Positions 32,571 to 41,733 are shown, numbered from the stretch's first letter. The stretch is DNA of 64,000 bases from DATKCA01 sp035544675 (GCA_035544675.1 DATKCA010000154.1:10664-74663); one strand, 5' to 3'. A program made the numbers and translations. The notes: generated by a model from the letters alone, not told the origin.

Positions 32571-33005
32571 ATGCGTACGTATTTTCCAAAGCAGGGTGAC
32601 ATCGAACCTCGCTGGTTCATCATCGACGCCGACGGCAAGGTCCTGGGGCGTCTATCCACGACGATCGCCACGATCATCTCCGGCAAATCGAAGCCGACGT
32701 ACACGCCGTTTCTCGACACGGGCGACCACGTCATTGTGATCAACGCCGAGAAGATCGTCCTCACCGGCAAGAAGGAAGAGGACAAGATCTACCACAAGCA
32801 TTCGCTCTATCCCGGGGGGTTGAAGTCGAAGGCGGCCCGGTTCGTTCGCGCCGAAAAGCCGGAGGCGATGATCGAGGAAGCGGTGTGGGGCATGCTGCCG
32901 AAGAACAAGATCGGCCGGAAGATGCTCAAGAAACTGAAGGTCTATCGCGGGACGCAGCATCCGCATGCGGCGCAGAAGCCCGAGTCGCTCGAGTTGAGCG
33001 AGTAA
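32571..33005 (+). CDS. rplM: 50S ribosomal protein L13
   Basis: The 144-residue protein has RWFIIDADGKVLGRLSTTIATIISGK, the L13 core GDHVIVINAEKIVLTGKK and YHKHSLYPGGLK, then WGMLPKNKIGRKMLKKLKVYRG. The start at 32571 follows CAGGAG. An upstream in-frame extension to 32424 has no ribosomal character and is rejected. rpsI follows after 17 nt. Confidence 0.97.
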   Translation: MRTYFPKQGDIEPRWFIIDADGKVLGRLSTTIATIISGKSKPTYTPFLDTGDHVIVINAEKIVLTGKKEEDKIYHKHSLYPGGLKSKAARFVRAEKPEAMIEEAVWGMLPKNKIGRKMLKKLKVYRGTQHPHAAQKPESLELSE

Positions 33006-33022
33006 CCACAGGAGGAATCCCC

Positions 33023-33415
33023 TTGGCGTTGGTTGAATACTACGGAACTGGCAGACGGAAGACGTCGACTGCGCGCGTGCACATCCGCCCTGGCGGGGGT
33101 GCGATCACGGTCAATCACCGGAGCCTGGACGAGTACTTCGGAAACGAAGTGCTGAAGATGATCATCAAGCAGCCGCTTTCGCTGACGGAGACGGTCGACA
33201 AGTTCGACATCGTGGTCACCGTGGACGGCGGCGGGCCGAGCGGGCAGGCCGGAGCGATCCGCCACGGCATCAGCCGGGCCCTGCAGGTCTACAACACCGA
33301 GCTTCGCAAGAAGCTGAAAAAGGCCGGCCTCCTCACGCGCGATCCGCGCATGAAGGAGCGCAAGAAGTACGGTCAGAAGGGCGCGAGAGCGCGCTTCCAG
33401 TTCTCGAAGCGCTGA
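33023..33415 (+). CDS. rpsI: 30S ribosomal protein S9
   Basis: The 130-residue protein has YYGTGRRKTSTARVHIRPG, GGGPSGQAGAIRHGISRAL and the C-terminal tail GARARFQFSKR that reaches the P-site tRNA. TTG 33023 is the start: AGGAGG lies 7 nt upstream and the next candidate (TTG 33029) is too far from it. A terminator follows. Confidence 0.97.
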   Translation: MALVEYYGTGRRKTSTARVHIRPGGGAITVNHRSLDEYFGNEVLKMIIKQPLSLTETVDKFDIVVTVDGGGPSGQAGAIRHGISRALQVYNTELRKKLKKAGLLTRDPRMKERKKYGQKGARARFQFSKR

Positions 33416-33451
33416 TCCATGTTTCCCCGGTTCATCAGGACTTGACGTTGA

Positions 33452-33487
33452 GGCAGGAGCGGACGCTCGTTCCTGCCTTTTGTTTTT
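33452..33487 (+). terminator. Terminator after rpsI
   Basis: GGCAGGA pairs with TCCTGCC around an inner GAGCG/CGCTC stem, followed by TTTTGTTTTT. Confidence 0.85.
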
Positions 33488-33511
33488 GAAGGGCTGTTTC
33501 TCGGTTTCATT

Positions 33512-33528
33512 TTTTCAATTTTCAATTC
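33512..33528 (+). repeat. Heptad TTTTCAA (two copies) before the rpsB RBS
   Basis: TTTTCAA is repeated twice and followed by TTC just upstream of GAAGGAGGA, the rpsB ribosome-binding site. It has the 7-nt period of the other spacer repeats. Confidence 0.4.
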
Positions 33529-33544
33529 GAGAAGGAGGATCTAC

Positions 33545-34333
33545 TTGGCGGTCTCTATTACGATGAAAGAGCTTTTGGAAGCTGGCGTTCACTTCGGTCA
33601 TCAGACCAAGCGCTGGAATCCGAAGATGAAGAAATACATCTTCGGAAAGCGCAACGGGATCTACATCATTGACCTGCAGAAGACGCTCAAGCTCTTTAAG
33701 GAAGCTTCCGCATTTATCGCTGACCTGGCCGGTCAGGGAAAGCGCATCCTGTTCGTGGGCACCAAGCGCCAGGCCCAGGATGCAATCCTCGAAGAAGCCA
33801 ACCGCTGCGGCATGTTCTACGTGAACAACCGCTGGCTCGGTGGCACGCTCACGAACTTCACCACCGTCCGCAAGTCGATCGAGCGCCTCAAGGAGATCGA
33901 GGCACTTCTCGGCGATGCCGAGAAGGAGATGTCGAAGAAGGAGCGCGCCGCGCTCGATCGGGAGCGTGAGAAGCTGCAGAAGAATCTGATCGGAATCCGC
34001 GAGATGGACGGCCTGCCGGACGCGCTCTTCGTGATCGATCCGAAGAAGGAGTACATCGCGGTCAAGGAGGCCAAGAAGCTCGGCGTCCCGGTGGTGGCCA
34101 TCGTCGACACGAACTGCGATCCGGAAGACATCGACTACGTCATTCCGGGCAACGACGACGCCATCCGCGCGATCCGTCTGTTCACGCAGAAGATCGCCGA
34201 CGCGGTCCTCGAAGGCTACAACCTGGCCGAGGAGCGCTACATCGGAACCGAAGACAAGACCGAGCCCCCGGCCATGCCGGCGCCGGTCGAAGCCCCCGAT
34301 TCCGAGCCCGTCGCCGCTCCCGCGGTTTCCTGA
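33545..34333 (+). CDS. rpsB: 30S ribosomal protein S2
   Basis: The 262-residue protein has LLEAGVHFGHQTKRWNPKM, FVGTKRQAQ, YVNNRWLGGTLTNF, PDALFVIDPKKEYIAVKEAKKLGVPVVAIVDTNCDP and IPGNDDAIRAIRL. A Pro/Ala/Glu-rich tail of about 25 residues extends the usual end. It starts at TTG behind GAAGGAGGA. The tsf gene follows across a palindromic repeat. Confidence 0.97.
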   Translation: MAVSITMKELLEAGVHFGHQTKRWNPKMKKYIFGKRNGIYIIDLQKTLKLFKEASAFIADLAGQGKRILFVGTKRQAQDAILEEANRCGMFYVNNRWLGGTLTNFTTVRKSIERLKEIEALLGDAEKEMSKKERAALDREREKLQKNLIGIREMDGLPDALFVIDPKKEYIAVKEAKKLGVPVVAIVDTNCDPEDIDYVIPGNDDAIRAIRLFTQKIADAVLEGYNLAEERYIGTEDKTEPPAMPAPVEAPDSEPVAAPAVS

Positions 34334-34353
34334 CCTGAGCTCGCACCGCTTCT

Positions 34354-34423
34354 GTGGAGGACAGGCAATCCTGCCTGTCCTCTTCAGCACCCTCCGGGAC
34401 AGGCAGGATTGCCTGTCCTCCAC
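34354..34423. repeat. GGACAGGC palindromic element, copy 1 (rpsB-tsf)
   Basis: Two 27-nt arms (34354-34380 and 34397-34423) are perfect inverted copies around a 16-nt loop. Each arm is itself palindromic: GGACAGGCA, 4 nt, TGCCTGTCC. Confidence 0.92.
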
Positions 34424-34443
34424 CAGTTCAACGAGGTAATTTC

Positions 34444-35361
34444 ATGACTCAGATCACCGCACAAATGGTCAAGGATCTGCGCGAGCAGACCGGCGCCGGA
34501 ATGATGGACGTGAAGTCCGCCCTGACCGAGGCGCAGGGCAACATGGAGGAGGCCACCAAGATCCTCCGCAAGAAGGGGCTCGCTGCGGCGACCAAGAAGG
34601 CCGGACGCATCACCGCCGAGGGCACCGTGCAGGCGTATGTCGGCGGCCACACCGGCGTGCTCGTGGAAGTGAACTGCGAGACCGACTTCGTGGGCCGGAA
34701 CGAGAACTTCCGCAACTTCGCCACCGAGATCGCCAGGGTCATCGCCGGAAGCAAGGCCGGCTCGGTCGAGGAGCTGCTCGCCGACAAGTGGCCGGGCGGA
34801 AACACGGTGCAGGAGAAGGTCGCCGAGATGATCGGCTCCATCAAGGAGAACATCTCCGTCCGCCGCTTCGCCAGGTACGAGGCGCCGGCCAACTCCGCGA
34901 TCGGCACCTACATTCACGGCGGGGGGAAGATCGGCGTGATGGTGGAAGTCGTGGCAGAGAGCGGCACGCGCACGGCCGCGCTCGACGAGGTGGCCAGGGA
35001 CATCGCCATGCACATCGCCGCCGCCGAGCCGCGCTTCCTCAGCCGCAGCGACGTCACGGAGAAGGATCTGGCCACCGAGCGTGAGATCGCCCGCGAGCAG
35101 GCCGTCAAGTCCGGGAAGCCGGAGAACATCGTCGAGAAGATGGTGTCCGGCAAGATGGAGAAGTTCTACGGCGAAGCCTGCCTCCTCGAGCAGCCGTACA
35201 TCCGCGACGACAAGTCGACGGTGACGCAGTACCTCGACAAGCAGGCCAAAGCGGCCGGCTGCCAGTACGTCGTCACGCGCTTCACCCGCTACAAGCTGGG
35301 TGAAGGCATCGAGAAGCGAAGCGACGACTTCGCGGCGGAAGTGGCCAGCTACATGAAGTGA
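34444..35361 (+). CDS. tsf: Elongation factor Ts
   Basis: EF-Ts exchanges GDP for GTP on EF-Tu. The 305-residue protein has the N-terminal VKDLREQTGAGMMDVKSALTEA, the TDFV motif in VNCETDFVGRNENF, and coiled-coil and dimer domains of normal length. ATG 34444 is the true start; an in-frame GTG at 34354 would translate the repeat element and is rejected. Confidence 0.97.
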   Translation: MTQITAQMVKDLREQTGAGMMDVKSALTEAQGNMEEATKILRKKGLAAATKKAGRITAEGTVQAYVGGHTGVLVEVNCETDFVGRNENFRNFATEIARVIAGSKAGSVEELLADKWPGGNTVQEKVAEMIGSIKENISVRRFARYEAPANSAIGTYIHGGGKIGVMVEVVAESGTRTAALDEVARDIAMHIAAAEPRFLSRSDVTEKDLATEREIAREQAVKSGKPENIVEKMVSGKMEKFYGEACLLEQPYIRDDKSTVTQYLDKQAKAAGCQYVVTRFTRYKLGEGIEKRSDDFAAEVASYMK

Positions 35362-35365
35362 AACT

Positions 35366-35437
35366 GTGGAGGACAGGCAATCCTGCCTGTCCTTCCCGCA
35401 ACACCATGGGGGACAGGCAGGATTGCCTGTCCTCCAC
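35366..35437. repeat. GGACAGGC palindromic element, copy 2 (tsf-pyrH)
   Basis: The arms at 35366-35392 and 35411-35437 are identical to copy 1, with an unrelated 18-nt loop. It starts 5 nt after the tsf stop. Confidence 0.92.
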
Positions 35438-35463
35438 TTCTTTTGTTGTATAAAGCCCCTCCC

Positions 35464-36210
35464 ATGGCTGAATCCAAGTACAAGCGCATCCTGCTCAAGC
35501 TCTCCGGTGAAGCGCTCATGGGCGGCCGGCGGACCGGAATCGACCCCGACACGCTCGTGGCGATCGCCGACGAGATCGCCGAAGTCAGCAGGATGAACGT
35601 GCAGGTGGCCATCGTCATCGGCGGCGGCAACATCTTCCGGGGGGTCACCGCGGCCACGGAAGGCATCGACCGCGTGGCCGGTGACAACATGGGCATGCTG
35701 GCCACGGTCATCAACGCGCTGGCGCTGCAGGACGCCCTGGAGCGCCGCAGCGTCCATACCCGCGTCACCACCGCGATCACGATGTCCGAGGTGGCCGAGC
35801 CGTTCATCCGCCGCCGGGCCATCCGCCACCTCGAGAAGGGGCGCATCGTCATCTGCGCCGCCGGCACCGGCAATCCGTTCTTCACGACCGACTCCGCCGC
35901 CGCCCTTCGCGCCAGTGAGCTGAAGTGCGAGATCATCTTCAAGGCCACGAAGGTGGACGGCATCTACACCGCCGATCCGGAAAAAGATCCCAACGCCAAG
36001 CGGCTGCCTCACGTGACGTACCAGCGCGTCCTCGCCGAGCGCCTGCAGGTGATGGACGCCGCCGCGATCGACCTGGCCCGCAACAGCGCGATCCCCATCT
36101 ACATCTTCTCGATGCGGGAGAAGGGGAACATCAAGCGCGCACTGCTGGGAGAGGATGTCGGTTCCATCGTTTCGGATGACGTCTTCGAAACGATGAACGC
36201 TGAACGATGA
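35464..36210 (+). CDS. pyrH: UMP kinase PyrH
   Basis: PyrH makes UDP from UMP. The 248-residue amino-acid-kinase-fold protein has YKRILLKLSGEALMGG, the glycine loop IGGGNIFRG, TAITMSEVAEPFIRRRA and AAGTGNPFFTTDSAAALRA. TATAAA lies upstream at 35449-35454. Its stop codon lies inside the heptad hairpin that follows. Confidence 0.97.
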   Translation: MAESKYKRILLKLSGEALMGGRRTGIDPDTLVAIADEIAEVSRMNVQVAIVIGGGNIFRGVTAATEGIDRVAGDNMGMLATVINALALQDALERRSVHTRVTTAITMSEVAEPFIRRRAIRHLEKGRIVICAAGTGNPFFTTDSAAALRASELKCEIIFKATKVDGIYTADPEKDPNAKRLPHVTYQRVLAERLQVMDAAAIDLARNSAIPIYIFSMREKGNIKRALLGEDVGSIVSDDVFETMNAER

Positions 36211-36254
36211 ACAACACTCCCTGTTCATCGTTCATCATTCATCGTTCATCGTTT
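36189..36254. repeat. Inverted heptad arrays (GATGAAC / GTTCATC) between pyrH and frr
   Basis: About three GATGAAC-like words cover the pyrH stop, then after 8 nt come four GTTCATC-like words. The perfect stem is 36201-36213 with 36222-36234. Confidence 0.85.
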
Positions 36255-36265
36255 AGGGGTTCAAG

Positions 36266-36823
36266 ATGATTCAAGACGTAATCAAAGACGTGCAGCACCG
36301 CATGCATGGCGCGATCGAGGCGCTGCACCGCGAGTTCAAGACTCTGCGCACGGGCCGCGCCAACGCCGCGATGCTCGACAGCGTCGTCGTCGACTACTAC
36401 GGCACACCGACGCCCATCTCGCAGGTGGCCAGCCTCAAGGTCCCGGAAAGCTCCCTCATCGTCGCGGAGCCATGGGACAAGTCGATGGTCTCCGCCGTCG
36501 AGAAAGCCATCCGCAACTCGGACCTGGGACTCAATCCCTCGACCGACGGGAAGGTGGTGCGGATTCCGATCCCCCAGCTGACCGAGGACCGGCGCAAGGA
36601 GCTGGTCAAGCGCGCGCACCACATGTCGGAAGAGTCGCGCACGGCCATCCGCCAGGTCCGGCGCGACGGCAACGACAAGCTGAAGAAGATGCTCAAGGGT
36701 CACGAGATCGCCGAGGATGATGAGAAGCGTGCCCTCGACGAGATTCAGAAGATGACCGACAAGCACATCGACGAAGTGGCCTCCATCCTCAGACACAAAG
36801 AGCAGGACATCATGGCCGTCTGA
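36266..36823 (+). CDS. frr: Ribosome recycling factor
   Basis: RRF splits the post-termination ribosome with EF-G. The 185-residue protein has FKTLRTGRANAAMLD, VDYYGTPTPISQVASL and the signature IPQLTEDRRKELVKRAHHMSEESRTAIRQVRRDGND. Its TGA overlaps the ispD start by one base. Confidence 0.97.
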   Translation: MIQDVIKDVQHRMHGAIEALHREFKTLRTGRANAAMLDSVVVDYYGTPTPISQVASLKVPESSLIVAEPWDKSMVSAVEKAIRNSDLGLNPSTDGKVVRIPIPQLTEDRRKELVKRAHHMSEESRTAIRQVRRDGNDKLKKMLKGHEIAEDDEKRALDEIQKMTDKHIDEVASILRHKEQDIMAV

Positions 36824-37494
36824 TGGCCCGGATCCTGGTCATCATCCCGGCCGCCGGCACCGGCTCGCGTTTCGGCGGCGATGTCCCCAAGCAGTTCCAG
36901 CCGCTGGCCGGCAAGCCGATCCTCCAGCACGTCATCGAGCGGTTCCTCCATCACGATGACGTCGTGCGGATCGTCGTGGCCGTGAGCGAACAGCTCCTGG
37001 CTGTCGTCTCCCAGACGCCGCAGGACCGCGTGCTCTTCGTCGCCGGCGGCTCGACCCGCCTGCAGTCGGTGACACAGGCATTCCGCGTCCCGGGAGAGGA
37101 GTTCGATCTGGTCGCCGTTCACGACGCCGTGCGGCCGTTCTTCGCCGACGCGACGTTCCGCAACGTGCTCGCCGCGGCCGAGGATGCCGGCGCGGCGCTG
37201 CCGGCCATCTCGGTGGCGGATACGGTCCACGCCGTCCGGGACAACGCCATCGACCTCACGCTGGACCGCAGGTCGCTGGTGGCCGCACAGACTCCCCAGT
37301 GCTTCCGCTACGAAGTGTTGCGCGAGGTGCTGGAGAAGGCCGGGCGCGACTCCGAGGAAGCGACGGACGAGGCCGGCCTGGCCACCCGTTACGGTTTCAC
37401 GGCGCGCGTCGTTGCCGGCGACTCGCTGAACTTCAAGATCACACGACCCGACGACCTCGCTCTCGCCGAGGCCATCTACTCACGGTTCGGCTGA
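36823..37494 (+). CDS. ispD: 2-C-methyl-D-erythritol 4-phosphate cytidylyltransferase
   Basis: IspD attaches CMP to methylerythritol phosphate in the MEP isoprenoid pathway. The 223-residue protein has PAAGTGSRFGGDVPKQF with the catalytic Arg and Lys, VAGGSTRLQSV, VHDAVRPFF and DEAGLATRYG. It overlaps frr by one base and ispF follows 2 nt after its stop. Confidence 0.96.
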   Translation: MARILVIIPAAGTGSRFGGDVPKQFQPLAGKPILQHVIERFLHHDDVVRIVVAVSEQLLAVVSQTPQDRVLFVAGGSTRLQSVTQAFRVPGEEFDLVAVHDAVRPFFADATFRNVLAAAEDAGAALPAISVADTVHAVRDNAIDLTLDRRSLVAAQTPQCFRYEVLREVLEKAGRDSEEATDEAGLATRYGFTARVVAGDSLNFKITRPDDLALAEAIYSRFG

Positions 37495-37496
37495 AC

Positions 37497-37973
37497 ATGA
37501 TTCGAATTGGCCAGGGCATCGACGTCCATCCTTTCGACGACTCCCGTCCGCTGATCCTCGGCGGTGTCCGCATCGCGGAGACGGGCGGTCTGGCCGGCCA
37601 TTCCGATGCGGACGTCGTCCTGCACGCAGTCACCGATGCGCTCCTCGGCGCGGCGGGCGCGGGTGACATCGGGCAGCACTTTCCCTCGCACGACGAGCGC
37701 TGGCGCGGCGCCGACTCGGCACGCTTTGTCGCCGAGGCCAGGCGGATGATCGCCGACATGCGGGCCGAGATCTCCAACATCGACATCACCATCATCGCGG
37801 AGAGGCCGAAGATCAGCCCGCATCGGGAGGCGATCGGGGCCATGATCGCCAGGCTGCTCGACCTCCCGCGCGGTCACGTCAACGTCAAGGCGACGACGAC
37901 CGATCACCTCGGATTCATCGGCAGGGGAGAAGGGATCTGCGCGATGGCGGTCGTGCTGCTGGAGACGAAGTGA
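37497..37973 (+). CDS. ispF: 2-C-methyl-D-erythritol 2,4-cyclodiphosphate synthase
   Basis: IspF closes the cyclic diphosphate in the MEP pathway. The 158-residue protein has GQGIDVHPF and AGHSDADVVLHAVTDALLGA (zinc ligands), IGQHFPS, and KATTTDHLGFIGRGEGI. An open frame extends upstream inside ispD, but ATG 37497 gives the family N-terminus. It overlaps gltX by 4 nt. Confidence 0.96.
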   Translation: MIRIGQGIDVHPFDDSRPLILGGVRIAETGGLAGHSDADVVLHAVTDALLGAAGAGDIGQHFPSHDERWRGADSARFVAEARRMIADMRAEISNIDITIIAERPKISPHREAIGAMIARLLDLPRGHVNVKATTTDHLGFIGRGEGICAMAVVLLETK

Positions 37974-39358
37974 CCGTTCGCGTCCGTTTCGCGCCGTCGC
38001 CGACGGGACACCTCCACGTCGGTGGCGCGCGGACGGCGATCTTCAACTGGCTCTTCGCCCGGCACCACAAGGGCGCGTTCGTCATCCGCGTCGAGGACAC
38101 TGACCGGGCCCGGTCGACGATCGAGTCCGAGGCCATGGTGCTGGACGATCTGCGCTGGCTCGGGCTCCATTGGGAAGAGGGTCCGGACCGCGGTGGTCCG
38201 CATGCGCCGTACCGGCAGTCGGAGCGCGTCGATGTCTACGCCGGCGCGGCGCGCGAGCTGATCGCGCGCGATGTGGCGTACCGCTGCTACTGCACAGAAG
38301 AGGAGCTCGAGGGCAAACGAAAGCAGGCCGAGGCCGAGAGCCGGCCGCCTCACTACGATCTGAAGTGCTGGCATGCGCGAGGCGCGGGTGGGGACACCCG
38401 CGCTCCATACGCCGTGCGGTTTCACGTGCCGGAGGATGGTGACGTCACGATCCACGACCTGATCCGCGGCGAGGTCACGTGGAGGAAAGAGTCCCTCGGC
38501 GACTTCATCGTCGTGCGATCGGACGGCCTTCCCACGTACAACTTCTCCGTGGTGGTCGACGACCATGCCATGGAGATCAGCCACGTCATCCGGGCCGAGG
38601 AGCATCTGACGAACACGCACCGCCAGGTGCTGATCTATCGGGCCATGAACTGGCCCATCCCCCAATTCGCGCACGTCTCGCTGATCCTGGGACAGGACCG
38701 GACGAAGCTGTCCAAGCGGCACGGCGCGACTTCGGTGTCGCAATACGCGGAGGAGGGCTTTCTGCCGGAGGCGATGGTGAATTACCTCGCGCTGCTGGGC
38801 TGGTCGTCGCCGGACGGGACCGAGGTTTTCTCGCGCCAGGAGGCCGTCGCCAGGTTCTCGCTCGATCGGGTGAATCCGGCGCCGGCCGTCTTCGACCGCC
38901 AGAAGCTGGACTGGCTGAACGGGCAGTACATCCACGGGATGCCTGCGGCCGAGCTTGGCCCGCTCGTCGCGCCGTTCTTCGACGCGCCGTGGCTCGAAGC
39001 GGGGATCGATCTCGTGAAGACGAGCGTGACACGCCTGACGCAGTTCGCGGACGCGCTTGCGTTCGTTCGCGAGTACACGCCGCCGGAGATCGACCGCGCG
39101 CTCGCCGAGGCGCTCCGCGCGGAATTCACGGCACACGGCGCTCCCACCGACGAGACGGCGTACAAGGCGATGGTCGAGCGGCTGAAATCGACGACCGGGC
39201 TCAAGGGCAAGGCGCTGTTCATGCCGCTGCGCCTGGCTGTCTCGGGGACGGAGCACGGTCCCGAGCTGGTGCGGCTGATTCCGATGCTGCAGCACGCGAG
39301 CGGGGTCGACGCGACCGTCCTCTCGCCGCTGCAGCGCGTCGAACGATGTATCCGCTGA
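37970..39358 (+). CDS. gltX: Glutamyl-tRNA synthetase
   Basis: The 462-residue class I synthetase has the HIGH-type motif APSPTGHLHVGGARTA, the zinc/insert segment YRCYCTEEELEGKRK, YNFSVVVDDHAMEISHVIRAEEHLTNT and the KMSKS-type TKLSKRHGA. Whether it also charges tRNA-Gln cannot be told from this window. The GTG start overlaps ispF; the end overlaps pyrD by 13 nt. Confidence 0.96.
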   Translation: MTVRVRFAPSPTGHLHVGGARTAIFNWLFARHHKGAFVIRVEDTDRARSTIESEAMVLDDLRWLGLHWEEGPDRGGPHAPYRQSERVDVYAGAARELIARDVAYRCYCTEEELEGKRKQAEAESRPPHYDLKCWHARGAGGDTRAPYAVRFHVPEDGDVTIHDLIRGEVTWRKESLGDFIVVRSDGLPTYNFSVVVDDHAMEISHVIRAEEHLTNTHRQVLIYRAMNWPIPQFAHVSLILGQDRTKLSKRHGATSVSQYAEEGFLPEAMVNYLALLGWSSPDGTEVFSRQEAVARFSLDRVNPAPAVFDRQKLDWLNGQYIHGMPAAELGPLVAPFFDAPWLEAGIDLVKTSVTRLTQFADALAFVREYTPPEIDRALAEALRAEFTAHGAPTDETAYKAMVERLKSTTGLKGKALFMPLRLAVSGTEHGPELVRLIPMLQHASGVDATVLSPLQRVERCIR

Positions 39359-40338
39359 TTCGCAGGCTGCTGTTCCGGCTGGACGCCGAGGCAGCGCACG
39401 AGTGGAGCGCGAAGACGATGATCGCGCTGCAGCAGATCCCGATCGCGCTGCAGCTCATCGAGCGCCGTTGCCGCCCTCCCGCGGCGGCCCGGCGAACGCT
39501 GCTGGGCCTCACGTTCCGCTCGCCGGTCGGCATCGCCGCCGGATTCGACAAGAACGCCGTGATGATGCCGATGCTGGCCGCGCTCGGCTTCGGCTTCATC
39601 GAGGTCGGCACGGTCACGCTCCGTCCGCAGTCCGGGAATCCGCGGCCGCGGCTGTTCCGCTATCCGGAGCATCGCGCGCTCATCAACCGGATGGGATTCA
39701 ACAACGATGGTGCCGATGTGATCGCGGAACGGCTCGAGCGATGGAATGCCGCGCGGGTATCGTCACCCCAGGTCCCCGTCTTCGTGAACGTCGGCAAGAA
39801 TCGCGACGTCCCGCTCGAAGCTGCAGCGGACGACTACGCCGCGTGCTACGAGAGAGTCGCTCCGCACGCGGATGCCGCCGTGCTGAACCTCTCCTCCCCG
39901 AACACTCCCGGTCTGCGCGAGCTCCAGCGACCCGAGCAGCTCGAGCGGCTTCTTCGCGCGATCCCGAAGGCCGGCCCGGTTCTCGTCAAGATTGCTCCCG
40001 ATCTCGACGAGGAGCAGCTCTCCGAGATCTGCGAGGTGTGCAAGGGTCTCGCGGACGGAATGATCTGCACGAACACGACACTGGATCGGCTTCCGGGCAT
40101 GAACGAGGCGGGGGGGCTGTCCGGCCAGCCGCTGATGCGCAAGTCGACCGAGGTTCTCCGCAAAGTGCGCGAGCGGGTCGGCGCGGGATATCCGCTGATC
40201 GGTGTGGGGGGAGTGTTCTCGGGGGGCGATCTGCGACACAAAATCGAGGCCGGCGCGGACCTCGTGCAGGTCTACACGGGTTTTATTTATGAGGGACCAT
40301 TATTTCCATTGCACCTCGCGGCAGCTATGGATATATGA
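39346..40338 (+). CDS. pyrD: Dihydroorotate dehydrogenase, class 2
   Basis: PyrD oxidises dihydroorotate to orotate with quinone. The 330-residue protein has the membrane-binding N-terminal helices of class 2 (LIRRLLFRLDAEAAHEWSAKTM), GLTFRSPVGIAAGFDKNA, VGTVTLRPQSGNPRPR, NLSSPNTPGLR with the catalytic Ser, VKIAPDL, CTNTTLDR and GVGGVFSGGD. The last codons hold promoter-like sequence for the next operon. Confidence 0.96.
   Translation: MYPLIRRLLFRLDAEAAHEWSAKTMIALQQIPIALQLIERRCRPPAAARRTLLGLTFRSPVGIAAGFDKNAVMMPMLAALGFGFIEVGTVTLRPQSGNPRPRLFRYPEHRALINRMGFNNDGADVIAERLERWNAARVSSPQVPVFVNVGKNRDVPLEAAADDYAACYERVAPHADAAVLNLSSPNTPGLRELQRPEQLERLLRAIPKAGPVLVKIAPDLDEEQLSEICEVCKGLADGMICTNTTLDRLPGMNEAGGLSGQPLMRKSTEVLRKVRERVGAGYPLIGVGGVFSGGDLRHKIEAGADLVQVYTGFIYEGPLFPLHLAAAMDI
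40309..40337 (+). promoter_or_regulatory. Promoter candidate for the exported cassette
   Basis: TTGCAC (40309-40314), 17 nt, TATATG (40332-40337), inside the AT-rich 3' end of pyrD and about 65 nt before the small exported protein. Confidence 0.5.
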
Positions 40339-40402
40339 TCCGCGTCACAATCCGAGGTAGGGTTTTTCGTCTCGCGCAACACCGGGTTCAGAGGAGGGTC
40401 GA

Positions 40403-40633
40403 ATGAGGAAAGCAATCCGTTTCTTGGTGGTCGTCGGCGTCCTGATGATCCTCGGTGCTCCCGAGGTGCTCCCGCAGGAGCAGCCGATGTATCCGGAGGG
40501 GGAGACGTTCTGCCACAAGGGGATCCTCTTCAAGGACTGGGACGGGAACATCATTGGATGCGGCGGCTACGATGATGGTGGCAATTGCATCTATTGCTAC
40601 ACCACGATCGTCGTCAGCGGCCAGGTGCCGTAG
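40403..40633 (+). CDS. Small exported protein with four cysteines, unknown function
   Basis: The 76-residue product has a signal peptide (AIRFLVVVGVLMILGAPEV) and a mature part of about 50 residues with Cys at 37, 53, 62 and 65 (last two as NCIYC). Two disulfides or a metal site are possible. No family is recognised. GAGGAGG precedes the ATG. The next gene begins 11 nt later, so it leads a three-gene unit. Confidence 0.65.
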   Translation: MRKAIRFLVVVGVLMILGAPEVLPQEQPMYPEGETFCHKGILFKDWDGNIIGCGGYDDGGNCIYCYTTIVVSGQVP

Positions 40634-40644
40634 GCCGGGTTGCC

Positions 40645-41733
40645 ATGTTCCGGGCGATCGTCGCAGCCGCGTTGCTGTCGACGACCGCGCAGGCCTTCGC
40701 GAGTGACCTCCGGGCAGAGTTCGTCCGGCGTCTGCCTGACGAGATCGGTCCGTCGATCCGCGATGTAGCCTGGCGCGGCCGCGACACGCTCCTGTTCGCC
40801 ACGAACCAGGGCGTGTACAGCTACACACTCGCGGCCCCCGGCCGCGCGGCCCGAGTCCTTCCCGCCGTCCCCATCCCCGACGGGGTCCGCGAGCCCCGCT
40901 CCATCGACACCGACGACACTCTGGCCATCGTCACCAGCCCGATGCCGCCGAGCGGCTACGTCTGGGAAACCAAGGGAAATGAGCGGGTCATCGCCCAGAC
41001 CTCCGCGGAGCTCTCCGTGTCGCAGTCAGCGATCTTCGGCAAGACGCTCTGCATCATGGCCGCCAATCTCAGGGCCACCGCCAGCGAGCTGAAGTCGGGC
41101 TCGGTCTGGTGCGGCAACGTCGAGCAGGGTTGGTCGACATTCAAGCCTGTTCACCGGATCCGTTCCGGCGACGCGGCCGTGGACCGGTACCGCCGCGCCA
41201 TCCTCCATCACGGCGGCTCGATCGCCCGCGCCGGCGACGGCTCGTTCTACGTCGTGACCGCCGCGGAGCCGGGTGTCTTTCACTACTCGACGGCGGGACG
41301 GCTGCTGGACGTCACCGGCAACAATCTCGAGGACCTGGTCCTGACGGACATGCGCGATCTCGCCGCGAAGTTCGGCATGGACATCGAGAACCGCTACCGC
41401 CTCATGCTCAATACCCAGCCCACAATCGACGACCTCGTCGTCACGCCGGAGGGTCCGGCCATCCTCGTGCGTCTCGCGGAGAAGAACAAGATCCGCTGGG
41501 AGCTCTGGTACCCGGACCGTGCCGGTGGTGCGAAGAGGCGGGTTCGTCTGGCGGCCGACCGCCCCGGGCCGTACGGACATCTCCGCTGCGATGCCAGGGG
41601 TGACATGCTGGCCTGCATCGGCTCGTTGCCGCCTGCGAACGAGGCGAACGTGGTGGAGAAGGCGCAGCGCCATCCCACCGTGTGGGTTTTCAAGCTGAAG
41701 GAAGATTCGGGAGTCGGTGTCGCTGCGAAATGA
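40645..41733 (+). CDS. Exported protein of unknown function, possible beta-propeller
   Basis: The 362-residue product has a signal peptide (FRAIVAAALLSTTAQAFA) and repeated short beta-type segments (TLLFATNQGVYSYTL, GDGSFYVVTAAEPGVFHYS, TPEGPAILVRLAE) that suggest propeller blades. There are no catalytic motifs. The start at 40645 is set by the signal peptide. Its stop overlaps the next start (ATGA), so it is translated together with the large Ig-like protein. Confidence 0.65.
   Translation: MFRAIVAAALLSTTAQAFASDLRAEFVRRLPDEIGPSIRDVAWRGRDTLLFATNQGVYSYTLAAPGRAARVLPAVPIPDGVREPRSIDTDDTLAIVTSPMPPSGYVWETKGNERVIAQTSAELSVSQSAIFGKTLCIMAANLRATASELKSGSVWCGNVEQGWSTFKPVHRIRSGDAAVDRYRRAILHHGGSIARAGDGSFYVVTAAEPGVFHYSTAGRLLDVTGNNLEDLVLTDMRDLAAKFGMDIENRYRLMLNTQPTIDDLVVTPEGPAILVRLAEKNKIRWELWYPDRAGGAKRRVRLAADRPGPYGHLRCDARGDMLACIGSLPPANEANVVEKAQRHPTVWVFKLKEDSGVGVAAK

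Noticed and set aside
34354..34443. In-frame N-terminal extension of tsf from GTG 34354
   Set aside because: The extension only translates the GGACAGGC repeat (MEDRQSCLS...). The same peptide would appear before pyrH and the rpoB-rpoC small gene, and EF-Ts homology starts at 34444.
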